A stretch of DNA of 64,000 nt from assembly GCA_963773335.1 (NCBI GenBank), contig CAVZAT010000004.1:434001-498000 (forward strand). The letters run 5' to 3'. A program made the position numbers and the translations under genes. Positions 8,917-18,022 of this stretch are shown here, in pieces. Source of the stretch: UBA4742 sp963773335 (GTDB lineage: Bacteria > Actinomycetota > Acidimicrobiia > Acidimicrobiales > Acidimicrobilacustridaceae). Numbering within the stretch: the stretch's first letter is position 1; every line of letters begins with the position of its first letter. The notes below the pieces were generated by a model. The model saw only the letters and a list, made by a program, of their open reading frames with translations, had not been told where the DNA came from and ran no database searches.

Positions 8917-8952
8917 GTGTAGATCTCCCCCCGATAGCGGGGATATCTACAC
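8917..8952. repeat. Hairpin element E1 between convergent genes
   Basis: Inverted repeat with outer arms GTGTAGAT and ATCTACAC and an inner CCCC/GGGG stem. Read on the minus strand it is preceded by CCACCCGAAATC, which is also found before hairpin E2 (39681-39724). It lies after the acyl-CoA ligase and before the convergent MaoC-transacylase gene, where a bidirectional terminator would be expected, but it has no T-run. Confidence 0.5.
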
Positions 8953-9068
8953 CGATTTCGGGTGGTTCGCGCGAGAACTCCCGCCGCGCAGCGCGCTCCT
9001 CGATCATGTGGGCGCAGATCCACCACAGCGAGCAGGGCCGGCGCCGCCGGGTGCCGAGGTCGTCGCGG

Positions 9069-10556
9069 TCATGCCAGGGTCCGCCGCGGCTCGCCGCGGG
9101 CTGCGGGCGAGCGCTGCCAGCGGGCGTACGCGGCCGCCAGCGCGCAGCTGGCCAGCCGGGTGCGGACCGTGTCGGTGCGGCTGGTCAGCACCACCGGCGC
9201 CCGGGCGCCGAGCACGATGCCGGCCGCGTCGGCGTGAGCCAGATAGGTCAGGTTCTTGTACAGGATGTTGCCGGCCTCGAGGTCGGGCACCAGCAGGATG
9301 TCGGCGTCCCCGGCCACGGTGGACTCGATGTGTTTGGTACGGGCCGCCGCCGGGCTGATGGCGTTGTCCATGGCCAGCGGCCCCTCCAGGAGTCCACCGC
9401 TGATCTGGTGGCGGTCGGCCATCTTGCACAGGGCGGCGGCATCCAGTGTCGAGGGCATGGCCGGGTTGACCACTTCCACCGCGCTCAGGATGGCGACCTT
9501 GGGCCGCTCGATCCCGATGCCGTGGCACAGCTCGATGACGTTCTGGCAGATGTCGGCCTTCTCGGCCAGCGTGGGCGAGATGTTGATGGCGGCATCGGTG
9601 ATGAACAACGGCTTGGGATAGGTGGACACGTCGAACATGAACACGTGGCTCAGGCGACGGGTGGTGCGCAGCCCCTGGTCGCGGTCGAGGACGGCCCGCA
9701 TCAACTCGTCGGTGTGCAGGCTGCCCTTCATGAGCATGCGGGCGTGATGGGCGTGCACCAGGGCCGTGGCCCGGGCGGCGGACGCCTCGGGGGGCCCGGT
9801 GACGTCCACCACCTCGACGCCGTCCAGGTTCAGCCCCAATTCGTCGCCGAGCTGGCGGATCACCTTCTCGGGCCCCACCAGGATGGGCACGATCAGCCCG
9901 GCGTCGCCCGCCTCGATGGCGGCGGTGAGCGAACCGTCATCGCACGGGTAGGCCACCGCCGTGGGCGTGGCGGGCTGACCCCGGCTGGAATGGATGAGCG
10001 CCTCGTAGTGCTTGTGGTCGTGGAAGACGACGTCGGGGGCCACCCCCCGACGGCCCTCTCGGTGCGTGGACGGGGCGATGACCTCGGCCACCCCCCGCAC
10101 CACGGTCTGGTTGCGCTGGTTGACGGCCACGCAGTCGAGGTCGACCCCCTTGTTGTCCGGGTGCTTGGCCCGCACGGTGACCGTCATGGTCAACACGTCA
10201 CCGTGGTGGATCTCGCCCATGAACTGCAACGTCTGGCTGCGGTACACGGTGCCGGGCCCGGGCAGCACCGTGGCCAGAACGGCCGGCACCAGGGCCGCCG
10301 CCCACCCGGTGTAGCCGACGCTGGAGGTCGCGTACCCATCGCCCTGGCCCTCGTCGATGAGCAGGCCGCGGCCCATGGCCGAGACCAGGGCCACGTCCTC
10401 GGGGCCCAGCTCGCGGGTGATGCTCATGGCGTCGCCCACGGCCAGCTCGTCGAAGGTGCGGTTGGCCGGCGGCGCCGTCGGGTCCTCCCCGGACTTCCCG
10501 ACCGGCGGGCGGTCAGCTCCCCCCTCGGAGCTCGCGTCCGCCGCCGGGTCGGCCAT
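9069..10556 (-). CDS. Bifunctional MaoC hydratase / phosphate acyltransferase
   Basis: A 495-residue fusion. Residues about 33-165 form a MaoC hotdog domain (FDELAVGDAMSITREL, LQFMGEIHHGDVLTM), and residues about 185-480 form a phosphotransacylase domain of the PTA/PTB type (VGPEKVIRQLGDELG, LVHAHHARMLMKG, FITDAAINISPTL, ADILLVPDLEAGNILYK). Fusions of this order are known and interconvert acyl-CoA and acyl-phosphate beside an enoyl-CoA hydratase. The first 30 residues are low-complexity. It runs convergently to the acyl-CoA ligase and 61 nt downstream of the SDR at 10618-11409, with which it likely forms a transcript. Confidence 0.85.
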   Translation of the reverse strand: MADPAADASSEGGADRPPVGKSGEDPTAPPANRTFDELAVGDAMSITRELGPEDVALVSAMGRGLLIDEGQGDGYATSSVGYTGWAAALVPAVLATVLPGPGTVYRSQTLQFMGEIHHGDVLTMTVTVRAKHPDNKGVDLDCVAVNQRNQTVVRGVAEVIAPSTHREGRRGVAPDVVFHDHKHYEALIHSSRGQPATPTAVAYPCDDGSLTAAIEAGDAGLIVPILVGPEKVIRQLGDELGLNLDGVEVVDVTGPPEASAARATALVHAHHARMLMKGSLHTDELMRAVLDRDQGLRTTRRLSHVFMFDVSTYPKPLFITDAAINISPTLAEKADICQNVIELCHGIGIERPKVAILSAVEVVNPAMPSTLDAAALCKMADRHQISGGLLEGPLAMDNAISPAAARTKHIESTVAGDADILLVPDLEAGNILYKNLTYLAHADAAGIVLGARAPVVLTSRTDTVRTRLASCALAAAYARWQRSPAARGEPRRTLA

Positions 10557-10617
10557 GGGGTGAGCCTAGCCAGGGTCCGCGACGGACTCGTGCCGGTGCA
10601 AGCCCGGCGTCATCGGT

Positions 10618-11409
10618 TCAGAGCTCCTGGATCGGGATGGAGAACGACGGGTGCTCGGTGCCGCCGTCCACCTCGAAGACCTTGCCCGTCACCCAGTTCG
10701 AGGCCGGCGAGGCCAGGTAGACGGCGCACGCGGCGATGTCGGTGACCTGGCCCACCCGACGCATGGGGGTGTTGTCCTCCAGCTGGCGCCGAACCGACTC
10801 ATCGGTCAGCACCGTGGCCAGGGCGTCGGTCTCGATGCCACCCAGCTCGATGGCGTTGACCCGCACCTTGGGCGCCAGCTCGGGGGCCATCTCCCGGGTC
10901 ATGAACGACAGCGCCGCCTTCGACGTGCCATAGGCCGTGAACCCCTGCTGGACCATGCTGGCCGCCCGCGACGAGATGTTCACGATGACCCCGCCGCCGG
11001 CCGTCTCGATCATGTGGGGCACCACCAGCCGGGTCAGCAAGAAGGCCGAGGTCACGTTGAACCGGAAGGCCGCCTCGAACGCGCGCTCGCTCGTGCGCAG
11101 GAGCGGCTGGGGCGGCCAGCCACCTGCGTTGTTGATGAGGATGTCGATGCGCCCGAACTCGGCCATGGTGGCCTCCACCAGGGCCTCGAGCTGGGCCCGG
11201 TCGGTGACGTCGGTGGGGATGGCTACGGCCCGCCGACCCAGGGCGCGCACCTGCCCGGCGGTGCCGTCGATCTCGTCGGCCGTGCGTGCCGCGCACACGA
11301 CGTGCGCCCCCACCTCGGCCAGGGCCACCGCGATGCCCCGGCCGACCCCGCGGCCGGCGCCGGTCACGATGGCTACCTTGTCGGGCACCTTGAACAGATC
11401 GAGGATCAT
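10618..11409 (-). CDS. Short-chain dehydrogenase/reductase
   Basis: A 263-residue classical SDR: TGAGRGVGRG at residues 16-25, NNAGG near 92, catalytic Ser in NISSRAAS, YGTSK as YxxxK, and a terminal GGTEHPSF in place of the more common DGG-xx end. The ATG at 11409 was chosen because GGGGGAACG lies just before it. It shares the left-going unit with the MaoC-transacylase fusion. Substrate unknown; the closest families act on 3-hydroxyacyl-CoA or steroid alcohols. Confidence 0.8.
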   Translation of the reverse strand: MILDLFKVPDKVAIVTGAGRGVGRGIAVALAEVGAHVVCAARTADEIDGTAGQVRALGRRAVAIPTDVTDRAQLEALVEATMAEFGRIDILINNAGGWPPQPLLRTSERAFEAAFRFNVTSAFLLTRLVVPHMIETAGGGVIVNISSRAASMVQQGFTAYGTSKAALSFMTREMAPELAPKVRVNAIELGGIETDALATVLTDESVRRQLEDNTPMRRVGQVTDIAACAVYLASPASNWVTGKVFEVDGGTEHPSFSIPIQEL

Positions 11410-11475
11410 CGTTCCCCCTGAGTCGCACGCGGACCCTCGGCCCGCCGGGGAACCGTACAAGCGAGAGGGACGACC

Positions 11476-12537
11476 ATGACGTACCGGGTGATCCAGTGGG
11501 CCACTGGCAACGTGGGCCGCGCCGCCATCGACGGCGTACTCGCCCACCCCGACCTCGACCTGGTCGGCGCCTACGTCTACTCGCCGGCCAAGGTCGGTCT
11601 CGATGTGGGCGAGATCTGCGGCCGGGAGCCGGTGGGCGTGACCGCCTCCGGCGATCGCGACGCCATCCTGGCCCTCGACGCCGACTGCGTGGTCTACAGC
11701 CCGATGCTCGCCGACCCCGGCGACGTGGTGGCCATCCTCAGCTCAGGGAAGAACGTGGTCACACCGGTGGGCTGGGTCTACCCGTTCAAGAGCCACGACG
11801 TGGTGGCGGTCGAAGCCGCCTGCCGGGCCGGCGGGGTGAGCCTGCACGGCTCGGGCATCAACCCGGGGGGCATCACCGAGCAGATCCCCTTGCTGCTCTC
11901 GGCCTTCTGTCGCGACATCCGCCACGTGCGGGCCGAGGAGTTCTCCGACATCCGCACCTACGACACCGCCTTCGTGGTGCGAGACGTGATGGGGTTCGGT
12001 CAGACCCCCGAGGTGGCCGCCTCCAGCCCCATGCTCGGCCTGCTGGGCGACGGCTTCGGCCAGTCCATCGACATGGTGGCCGACGGCCTGGGCGTGACCC
12101 TCGATCCCGACAAGCGCACCATCCACGAGATGGCGGTCACCACCCAACCGCTCGACACGCCGGTCGGCACCATCGAGTCCGGCACGGTGGCCGCCCAGCG
12201 GTTCACCTGGCAAGGGCTGGTGGGCGGCGAGGTGTTCGTGACCGTCCGGGTGAACTGGTTGATGGGCGAGGAGCACCTCGATCCGGCCTGGAGGTTCGGT
12301 CCCGAGGGCGAGCGCTTCGAGGTGGCGTTCACCGCCGATCCGCCGCTGCGGGCCACCTTTCACGGGATGCACCCGCCGTCGGTGGAGACCGCAGATCTGG
12401 CCAACAACGAGGGCATCCTGGCCACGGCCATGCACTGCGTGAACGCGGTGCCCTATGTGGTCGAGGCCGAGCCCGGCATCCGCACCTACCTCGACCTGCC
12501 CCTCATGCCGGGACGGGCCGCCGCCGACCGCCGCTGA
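11476..12537 (+). CDS. DapB-like NAD(P)-dependent dehydrogenase
   Basis: A 353-residue protein that opens with a Rossmann motif (VIQWATGNVGRAAI, residues 4-17), followed by VYSPAKVGLDVGEI and a long C-terminal domain containing HGSGINPGG and EEFSDIRTYD. This is the actinobacterial family commonly labelled dihydrodipicolinate reductase, related to diaminopimelate/2,4-diaminopentanoate dehydrogenases; its members sit in lipid and amidohydrolase neighbourhoods and are unlikely to make lysine. A GAGAGGGACGACC leader provides the ribosome site. It converges on the P450 gene with 2 nt between stop codons. Confidence 0.7.
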   Translation: MTYRVIQWATGNVGRAAIDGVLAHPDLDLVGAYVYSPAKVGLDVGEICGREPVGVTASGDRDAILALDADCVVYSPMLADPGDVVAILSSGKNVVTPVGWVYPFKSHDVVAVEAACRAGGVSLHGSGINPGGITEQIPLLLSAFCRDIRHVRAEEFSDIRTYDTAFVVRDVMGFGQTPEVAASSPMLGLLGDGFGQSIDMVADGLGVTLDPDKRTIHEMAVTTQPLDTPVGTIESGTVAAQRFTWQGLVGGEVFVTVRVNWLMGEEHLDPAWRFGPEGERFEVAFTADPPLRATFHGMHPPSVETADLANNEGILATAMHCVNAVPYVVEAEPGIRTYLDLPLMPGRAAADRR

Positions 12538-12539
12538 CG

Positions 12540-13784
12540 TCAGTCCCAGACGACGTCGAGCCGGGGTGGGGCCCGGAACAGGCTGCCGGAGATGTACTGA
12601 TCGGCGGCGGCCGGATCCAGCCGCAGGCCGGGCAGGCGATCCATCAGGGCGTTCAGCGCCACAGTGGTCTCCATGCGGGCCAGGTGCATGCCCAGGCACA
12701 GATGGGGACCGTGAGCGAAGCCGATGTGGGGCCGGCGCTCGCGGAAGATGTCGAACTCGTCGGCGTCGAGCCAGCGGCGCTCGTCGTGGTTGGCGCTGCC
12801 CAGGTTCATGATCAGGCTGGACCCGGCCGGGATCGGCACCCCGCACACCTCGGTGTCACAGGTGGCGCTGCGCACGATGATGAGCAGGGGCGGCTCCCAC
12901 CGGATGCCCTCCTCGATGGCCTGAGGCAACAGGTCGCGATCGGCGATCACGGCGCCGAACTGATCCGGGTGGGTGAGCAGCCCGAACATCAGGTTCGACG
13001 AGGACCGGTAGGTCGTCTCCGCTCCGGCCGGCAGCAGGAGGCGCAGGAACGCGAAGATCTCCTCGTCGGTGAGGTGCTGACCGTCCTGCTCGGCCTGGGC
13101 CAGCACCGAGATCATGTCGTCGGCGGGGTGCTGGCGGCGGTCGGCCACGATGTGGGAGAAGTACTCGCGCAGCTGGGCCGACGCGGCCACCGCCCGATCC
13201 CAGTCCACGGTGACGCCGATGAGCTGCACCGCCAGTCGGTGGAACTCGGGCAGGTCCTCAGCCGGGAGCCCCAACAGCGCGGCGATGACGGTGACCGGGA
13301 AGGGGAACAGCAGCTGGCGCACCAGATCGGCACGGCCGTCGTCGACGAACTGGTCGATCATCTGGTTGACCAGCGGCGTCACCAGGTCGGTCTCCCACCG
13401 CTGCATCTCCTTGCGGGTGAAGGCCTGCTGGAGAATCGAGCGGTAGGTGCGGTGCTCGGGCTCGTCCATCTCGAGGATGGAGCGTCCCATGACCTCGCCC
13501 ATCACCTCGCCGTAGCCCGCCGAGCTGAAGCGCTCGCCGTCGCCCAGGATGGTGTGCACCGCCTCGTAGCTGTAGGCGGTGAACAAGGCCGGGGACTCCC
13601 CCAGGGCGTCGTAATCCAGGGTCTCGGTGTGGATGTGGACCCGTCGCATGTCGGCGAACGAGGGGTAGGGCGTAGCCGCCCCGTCGGCACCCATGGCCCG
13701 GTTGAAGTCTTCGAACGGGTCGTCGACCACATCCGTCTCGATGCTCTCCACCTGATCCAAGGCGCCCTCTCCATTTCCTGACAT
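12540..13784 (-). CDS. Cytochrome P450
   Basis: A 414-residue bacterial class I P450: the I-helix oxygen-binding motif PAGAETTYR (family consensus AGxxT), the K-helix ExxR in EGIRWEPP, and the heme loop FAHGPHLCLG with the thiolate ligand Cys363. It needs a ferredoxin and reductase, none of which is adjacent. The ATG at 13784 lies inside palindrome S3, with -10-like GATAAC (complement of 13794-13799) only nine bases ahead, so the message would be leaderless or nearly so; a slightly internal start (GTG before DDPFEDFNRA) is the alternative. It is transcribed away from a 2-hydroxyacid dehydrogenase that carries its own site S4. Confidence 0.85.
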   Translation of the reverse strand: MSGNGEGALDQVESIETDVVDDPFEDFNRAMGADGAATPYPSFADMRRVHIHTETLDYDALGESPALFTAYSYEAVHTILGDGERFSSAGYGEVMGEVMGRSILEMDEPEHRTYRSILQQAFTRKEMQRWETDLVTPLVNQMIDQFVDDGRADLVRQLLFPFPVTVIAALLGLPAEDLPEFHRLAVQLIGVTVDWDRAVAASAQLREYFSHIVADRRQHPADDMISVLAQAEQDGQHLTDEEIFAFLRLLLPAGAETTYRSSSNLMFGLLTHPDQFGAVIADRDLLPQAIEEGIRWEPPLLIIVRSATCDTEVCGVPIPAGSSLIMNLGSANHDERRWLDADEFDIFRERRPHIGFAHGPHLCLGMHLARMETTVALNALMDRLPGLRLDPAAADQYISGSLFRAPPRLDVVWD

Positions 13785-13796
13785 CCGTGTCAGGTT
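13775..13796 (-). promoter_or_regulatory. Palindromic operator S3 at P450 start
   Basis: Arms TTCCTGAC and GTCAGGTT around ATCCGT. The ATG of the P450 (13782-13784) and the 3' half of its -10-like GATAAC fall within the site, so a bound repressor would sit on the transcription start. Centre-to-centre distance to S4 is 83 bp. Confidence 0.75.
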
Positions 13797-13857
13797 ATCG
13801 GCCGCCGACCAGCCCGGCTGAAGTGCGGCCGCCGGCCCGGTCCAGTCCTCGTCCTCT

Positions 13858-13879
13858 AAGGTGACACGCATGTCAGGTT
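13858..13879 (+). promoter_or_regulatory. Palindromic operator S4 at 2-hydroxyacid dehydrogenase start
   Basis: Arms AAGGTGAC and GTCAGGTT around ACGCAT; the left arm is the most diverged of the eight sites. The downstream ATG (13870-13872) is inside the palindrome. Paired with S3 on a divergent promoter, as S5 is with S6. Confidence 0.7.
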
Positions 13880-14880
13880 CTGGACCCGAAGTCGACGGCG
13901 AGGACGGTCGCCCGGCCGCGCTCGTGACCGCCTCGTGCCGGGGGCCCGGCCTCACCCTGCTCGAGGAGCTCTGCCGGGTGACCTACGACCCGTGGATCGA
14001 TCAGCACCCGCTGCGCATCTGGGACGGGGCCAAGCTGGCCGATCGCGTCGACGAGGTGGGCGCCACCGTGTTGGTGTGCGAGGCCGACTTCGTGTCGGGC
14101 GACGTGCTCGAGCGTCCGCTGCGGATCATCGGATCCACCCGGGGCGATCCCACCAACGTGGATGTGCCCGCAGCCACGGCCAGGGGGATCCCGGTGCTGC
14201 GCACCCCGGGGCGCAACGCCGACGGCGTGGCCGAGCTGACCGTGGCGCTGCTGTTCGCCGTGACCCGCCACTTGCTCCCCGGTGACCACGACGTGCGGAC
14301 CAACCAGATCTTCGCCAACGGCTCCATCCCCTATCAGCGCTACCGGGCGTGGCAGGTCGCGGGTCGCACCGCCGGTCTGGTCGGGCTGGGTGCGGTGGGT
14401 CGGGCGGTGCGCTGGCGACTCGAGGGACTGGGGATGCGCGTCATCGCCTTCGACCCCTACTCCGACGAGGCCACCCACCACTCCCTGGAGGCCATGCTGG
14501 CCGAGGCGGACGTGGTGTCCATGCACGCCGCTCCCACCCCCGACACCCTGGGAATGATCGGCGCCGCCCAGTTCGAAGCCATGCGGGAGGGCGCGGTGTA
14601 TCTGAACTCGGCCCGGGGCGGACTCCACGACCTCGACGCCCTGGTGGACGCCCTGCAACGCGGCCACCTGTCCGGTGCCGGTCTGGACCACTTCGACGGC
14701 GAGCACCTCCCCGCCGGCCATCCCCTGATCGACATGACCAACGTGGTGCTGACCCCCCACATCGGCGGCGCCACCTACGACACCGAGGTGAACCACACGG
14801 CCATGATCGCCGAGGACGTCCGGCGCATCCTGGCCGGCCAGAAGCCACTCCACTGCGTCAACCCAGAGGTCCTGCCATGA
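13870..14880 (+). CDS. D-isomer 2-hydroxyacid dehydrogenase
   Basis: A 336-residue dehydrogenase of the SerA/formate-dehydrogenase fold: GLVGLGAVGRAVRWRLEG (NAD-binding GxGxxG), HAAPTPDTLGMIG, NSARGG with the substrate Arg, and TPHIGGATYDTE with the catalytic His. It oxidises or reduces a D-2-hydroxy acid. The ATG at 13870 lies inside operator S4, and GTG 13861 in the same frame is possible; an internal GTG at 13924 (VTASCRGPG) would give the family's usual N-terminus. The stop overlaps the ATG of a class II aldolase, a pairing seen in sugar-acid and 2-hydroxyacid breakdown. Confidence 0.8.
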   Translation: MSGSGPEVDGEDGRPAALVTASCRGPGLTLLEELCRVTYDPWIDQHPLRIWDGAKLADRVDEVGATVLVCEADFVSGDVLERPLRIIGSTRGDPTNVDVPAATARGIPVLRTPGRNADGVAELTVALLFAVTRHLLPGDHDVRTNQIFANGSIPYQRYRAWQVAGRTAGLVGLGAVGRAVRWRLEGLGMRVIAFDPYSDEATHHSLEAMLAEADVVSMHAAPTPDTLGMIGAAQFEAMREGAVYLNSARGGLHDLDALVDALQRGHLSGAGLDHFDGEHLPAGHPLIDMTNVVLTPHIGGATYDTEVNHTAMIAEDVRRILAGQKPLHCVNPEVLP

Positions 14881-15587
14881 CCGCCGACCCGACCGTGACC
14901 GGCCCCGACGCCGGGGCACCCGTCAACGGGGCTCCCCTGGCTGAGGTCAAGGAGGCGGTGCTGGCCGCCGCCAAGGCCATGCATGCCCGCGGGCTGGTCG
15001 AGGGCACGGCCGGCAACGTGTCGGGCCGGGTGGACGACGGCACCGTGGTGCTGACGCCGTCGTCGCTCAGCTACGAGGCGATGGCCCTCGACGACCTGGT
15101 GGTGGTGGACCTCGAGGGGACGGTGGTCGCGGGCGACCGGTCTCCCACCTCGGAGAAGGCCGTGCACCTGTGCGCGCTGGCCGCCTACCCCGAGGTCGGC
15201 GCCGTGGTGCACTGCCACGCCCGGTACGCCTCAATGTTCGCAGTGGCGAGACTGGCCATCCCCGCCGCCATCGACGAGTTCGTGGTCTACATCGGAGGCG
15301 ACGTGCCGGTGTGCGACTACTTCGGATCGGGCAGCGACGGGCTGGGGCCGGAGGTGGCGTCCAAGCTGGCCGATCGCTCGGCCACGTTGATGGCGAACCA
15401 CGGCCTGGTGGCCATCGGCAAGTCGGTGGACGACGCGCTGCACTCGGCCCTGGTGGTCGAGCACAACGCCCACATCTTCTGGGGGGCGCGCCTGCTCGGC
15501 GGCGCCGTGGCCCTGCCCGATCGGGCCATGCGGGACTTCACCAACGTGTACGCCTACATCCGCCAGAACACCTGGATGCCCAGCTGA
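14877..15587 (+). CDS. Class II aldolase/adducin-family protein
   Basis: A 236-residue protein of the fuculose-phosphate aldolase fold: GTAGNVSGR (phosphate/substrate loop, residues about 43-51), SEKAVHL with the catalytic acidic residue, the metal-binding HCHARYAS (HxH) and the third His in ANHGLVAIG. It performs reversible zinc-dependent aldol cleavage of a hydroxy-keto acid or aldose phosphate. ATG overlaps the stop of the 2-hydroxyacid dehydrogenase (ATGA), so the pair is coupled and probably acts on the same compound. Substrate not predictable. Confidence 0.85.
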   Translation: MTADPTVTGPDAGAPVNGAPLAEVKEAVLAAAKAMHARGLVEGTAGNVSGRVDDGTVVLTPSSLSYEAMALDDLVVVDLEGTVVAGDRSPTSEKAVHLCALAAYPEVGAVVHCHARYASMFAVARLAIPAAIDEFVVYIGGDVPVCDYFGSGSDGLGPEVASKLADRSATLMANHGLVAIGKSVDDALHSALVVEHNAHIFWGARLLGGAVALPDRAMRDFTNVYAYIRQNTWMPS

Positions 15588-15613
15588 GCGGGTCTGGCCT
15601 CTACGCTCGTCAG

Positions 15614-16411
15614 ATGCCGTCGACCGAAGCCTGGCTCGGCCTGGAACAGCTGGCCCCGGGCCACTGGTCCTTCGAGCTGACGCCCAACCTGGGTCGTTTC
15701 GACGGCGCGCTCTACGGCGGGACGGGCCTGGCCGTGGTCACCGCCCTGGCCGAGGCCGAGACCGGCTACGACGCCCTGTGGGCCACGGTCCAATTCGTCG
15801 ACAGCACCCCGGTGGGGGACCGTCTCGACTGCCGGGTGGACGTGCTGGCCCAGGGCCGGCGCACGTCCCAGCTGCGGATCACGGCCTCGGTCGACGACCG
15901 CCTGGTGCTCAACGCCATGGCCGCGACGGGGACCGCCCGCACCGATGGCCTGGAGCTCCAGGTGGGGCGGATGCCCGACGTCCGGCCGCCCGACGACGCC
16001 GCCGAGTGGGTGCCCCGGGTGCCGTTCGCGCTGTCGGCGGGCAAGCGGGGCTGGTTGGACTCGGTCGAGCTGCGCGATCCGGAAGGGGAGGCGGACGCAT
16101 CGAGGGCCATGCCCGGGCGGATGCTGTGGGCTCGCATGCGCGCCACCTCGACCAGCCGGCCCACCCTCGGTTTCGTAGCCGATCTGGTGCCCTCCTCGGT
16201 GGTGCGCGCCGCCGGGCGCGCCGGGGGCGGCCGGAGCCTGGACAACACCCTGCGCTTCGGTCCGACCCCCGCCAGCGAGTGGGTCCTGGTCGACCTGGAT
16301 CCGCAGCTCGCCTGGGCCGGCTACGTGCACGGAGCGGCCCGCCTGTGGGGTGCGGACGGCACGTTGCTGGGCGTGGCCAGCCAGACCGCCGTCGCCCTCC
16401 TGTTCGACTGA
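15614..16411 (+). CDS. Acyl-CoA thioesterase-like double-hotdog protein
   Basis: A 265-residue protein with two hotdog-like halves: residues 10-105 (LTPNLGRFDGALYGGTGLAVV, LWATVQFVDSTPVGD) and 150-265 (MPGRMLWARMRATSTSRPT, SLDNTLRFGP, YVHGAARLWGADGTLLG). The second half ends in the GxLLGVASQ strand common to TesB-type thioesterases. The ATG at 15614 was preferred because the frame upstream lies in the aldolase gene. It probably hydrolyses acyl-CoA. It follows the aldolase by 26 nt and can share its transcript. Confidence 0.7.
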   Translation: MPSTEAWLGLEQLAPGHWSFELTPNLGRFDGALYGGTGLAVVTALAEAETGYDALWATVQFVDSTPVGDRLDCRVDVLAQGRRTSQLRITASVDDRLVLNAMAATGTARTDGLELQVGRMPDVRPPDDAAEWVPRVPFALSAGKRGWLDSVELRDPEGEADASRAMPGRMLWARMRATSTSRPTLGFVADLVPSSVVRAAGRAGGGRSLDNTLRFGPTPASEWVLVDLDPQLAWAGYVHGAARLWGADGTLLGVASQTAVALLFD

Positions 16412-16486
16412 CACCGAGCGGTTCGACCGAGGGCCGAGCTGCTCGACCGACACCCGACGATCCACCAGCTGTGGAGGCACCAAGTC

Positions 16487-16987
16487 ATGGAACTACGCGA
16501 CACCCACACCTACCAGGCGCCGATCGAACGGGTGCTGACCATGCTGGGCGACGAGGAGGCCACGGTGGCCAAGTACGAGGGTATGGGCCACCGGGAGGTG
16601 TCGGTGCTGGCCACCGAGTCCGACGACGACCACATCCACGTGGCCTCGTCACGGGTGGTCGACGTGGACCTGCCCGGCTTCGCCCGACGGGTGCTCAAGC
16701 CGACCAACACCATGCGCCAGACCGACGACTGGCAGCGCAGCCCGGACGGCACCTGGTCGGGCACCTTCGCCGTGGAGGTCGACGGCGCGCCGGTCGAGCT
16801 GTCCGGTTCCATGGACCTGGTCCCTGGAGACGGCACCACCGACCATGCCGTGACCATCACCATGAACGTGAAGGTGCCCCTGGTCGGCGGCAAGATCGCG
16901 GACTGGGCCGGCAAGAACGACGTCAAGCGCACCCTCGATGCCGAGTTCGCCTTCGGCGACAGCTGGTTGGCTGACCACCCGGGTTGA
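16487..16987 (+). CDS. DUF2505 (SRPBCC-fold) protein
   Basis: A 166-residue protein of the actinobacterial DUF2505 family: the N-terminal strand ELRDTHTYQAPIERVLTML, the VDLPGFARRVLKPTN middle and the terminal helix segment around WAGKNDVKRTLDAEFAFG. The fold is a START-like hydrophobic pocket; function is unknown. It is separated by 75 nt from the thioesterase and has GTGGAGG upstream of the ATG. No enzyme residues can be assigned. Confidence 0.75.
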   Translation: MELRDTHTYQAPIERVLTMLGDEEATVAKYEGMGHREVSVLATESDDDHIHVASSRVVDVDLPGFARRVLKPTNTMRQTDDWQRSPDGTWSGTFAVEVDGAPVELSGSMDLVPGDGTTDHAVTITMNVKVPLVGGKIADWAGKNDVKRTLDAEFAFGDSWLADHPG

Positions 16988-17076
16988 CCGCTGGCGGCCA
17001 TCGTCTCCACTCCCGGCCAGGGCGGTCAGAAGCACCAGCGATGGCGTGACATCGCCGTCGACTGAACAACCATCCA

Positions 17077-18013
17077 TGGCTGTCCTCGTATACATGTTCG
17101 AGGCGCAAGCGCTTGCGGTATCGTGCCGGGAGGCGGCAGCCGCCGACGTGACCTTCGCCATCTGGCAACGCATGGTCCTCGAGCTGGCCGCCCTGTGGGA
17201 CCAGGACGGCGGCTACGACCCTGCCGCCGACCTGACCCGCAGCCAGTTGCACCTCCGCCCGGTCGGCGACATCACGGCGGTATCAGGCGAGCTGGTGGGC
17301 GAATCCGCCCTGACCATCTCCTGGCCCTGGCCGAGATCTGCCGCCGCTCGCAAGGCGCCGCACCCGGCCAGGCTCCTGGTGTCGACCTGACCCTGATCGC
17401 CCACGTGACCGACGGTGACGTCGATCCTCAGCGCCGCGCCGACGTCGACAGCCGAGCCGACTCCGAGGTCCAGGCCGTCACCCACGGGGATTCCGAGCCC
17501 ACAACCGCGCCCACCCGCCCACCTGCGGACAGCACCGAGACGTCGACAGCGGGGGCAACCGAGCTCGATCTGGGGGCCGCCCGGATGATCGCGTCGCTGC
17601 TCACCCCCGAGGGCGAGCGGCTCGATCCCGCTCGCCATGCCCACCTGCTCTGTGACCCGGTGTTCCACCCGCTCCTGGTGGATGGCAGGCATACGCCCCT
17701 CGCCCTCGGGCGATCCGTCCGCCTGGCCAACCGGGCCCAGCGACGAGCGCTGAACGCCCGAGATGGCGGGTGCGTGTTCCCCGGTTGCGATCGACCACCC
17801 GGGTGGTGCGACGCCCACCACATCCAACCCTTCGAGCAGGGCGGCGTCACCGATCTGCCCAACCTTGCCCTGCTCTGCCGGCATCACCACGGCGTGATCC
17901 ACCGGGTGGGGTGGTCCCTGTCGGTGCAACCTGACGGCATCCCCATCTGGACCACACCCGCCGGCCATACGCTCGTCGGCCCGCGCCGATCGCAGCTCGT
18001 GCTGGCTGCCTGA
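17077..18013 (+). pseudogene. DUF222/HNH endonuclease, truncated and frameshifted
   Basis: Remnant of an actinobacterial 13E12-type HNH protein. The C-terminal half is intact: RLANRAQRRALNARDG, then the HNH zinc module CVFPGC, WCDAHHIQPFEQGG, NLALLCRHHH. Upstream, only a short piece of the DUF222 domain remains (FAIWQRMVLELAALWDQDGG and TRSQLHLRPVG), preceded directly by an MFEAQ start-like segment, so roughly the first 150-200 residues of a normal member appear deleted. The frame also changes near 17310-17340. These genes occur in many copies in actinobacteria and are recombination-prone; this copy is probably dead. Confidence 0.75.
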
Positions 18014-18022
18014 TCTGTCGGA

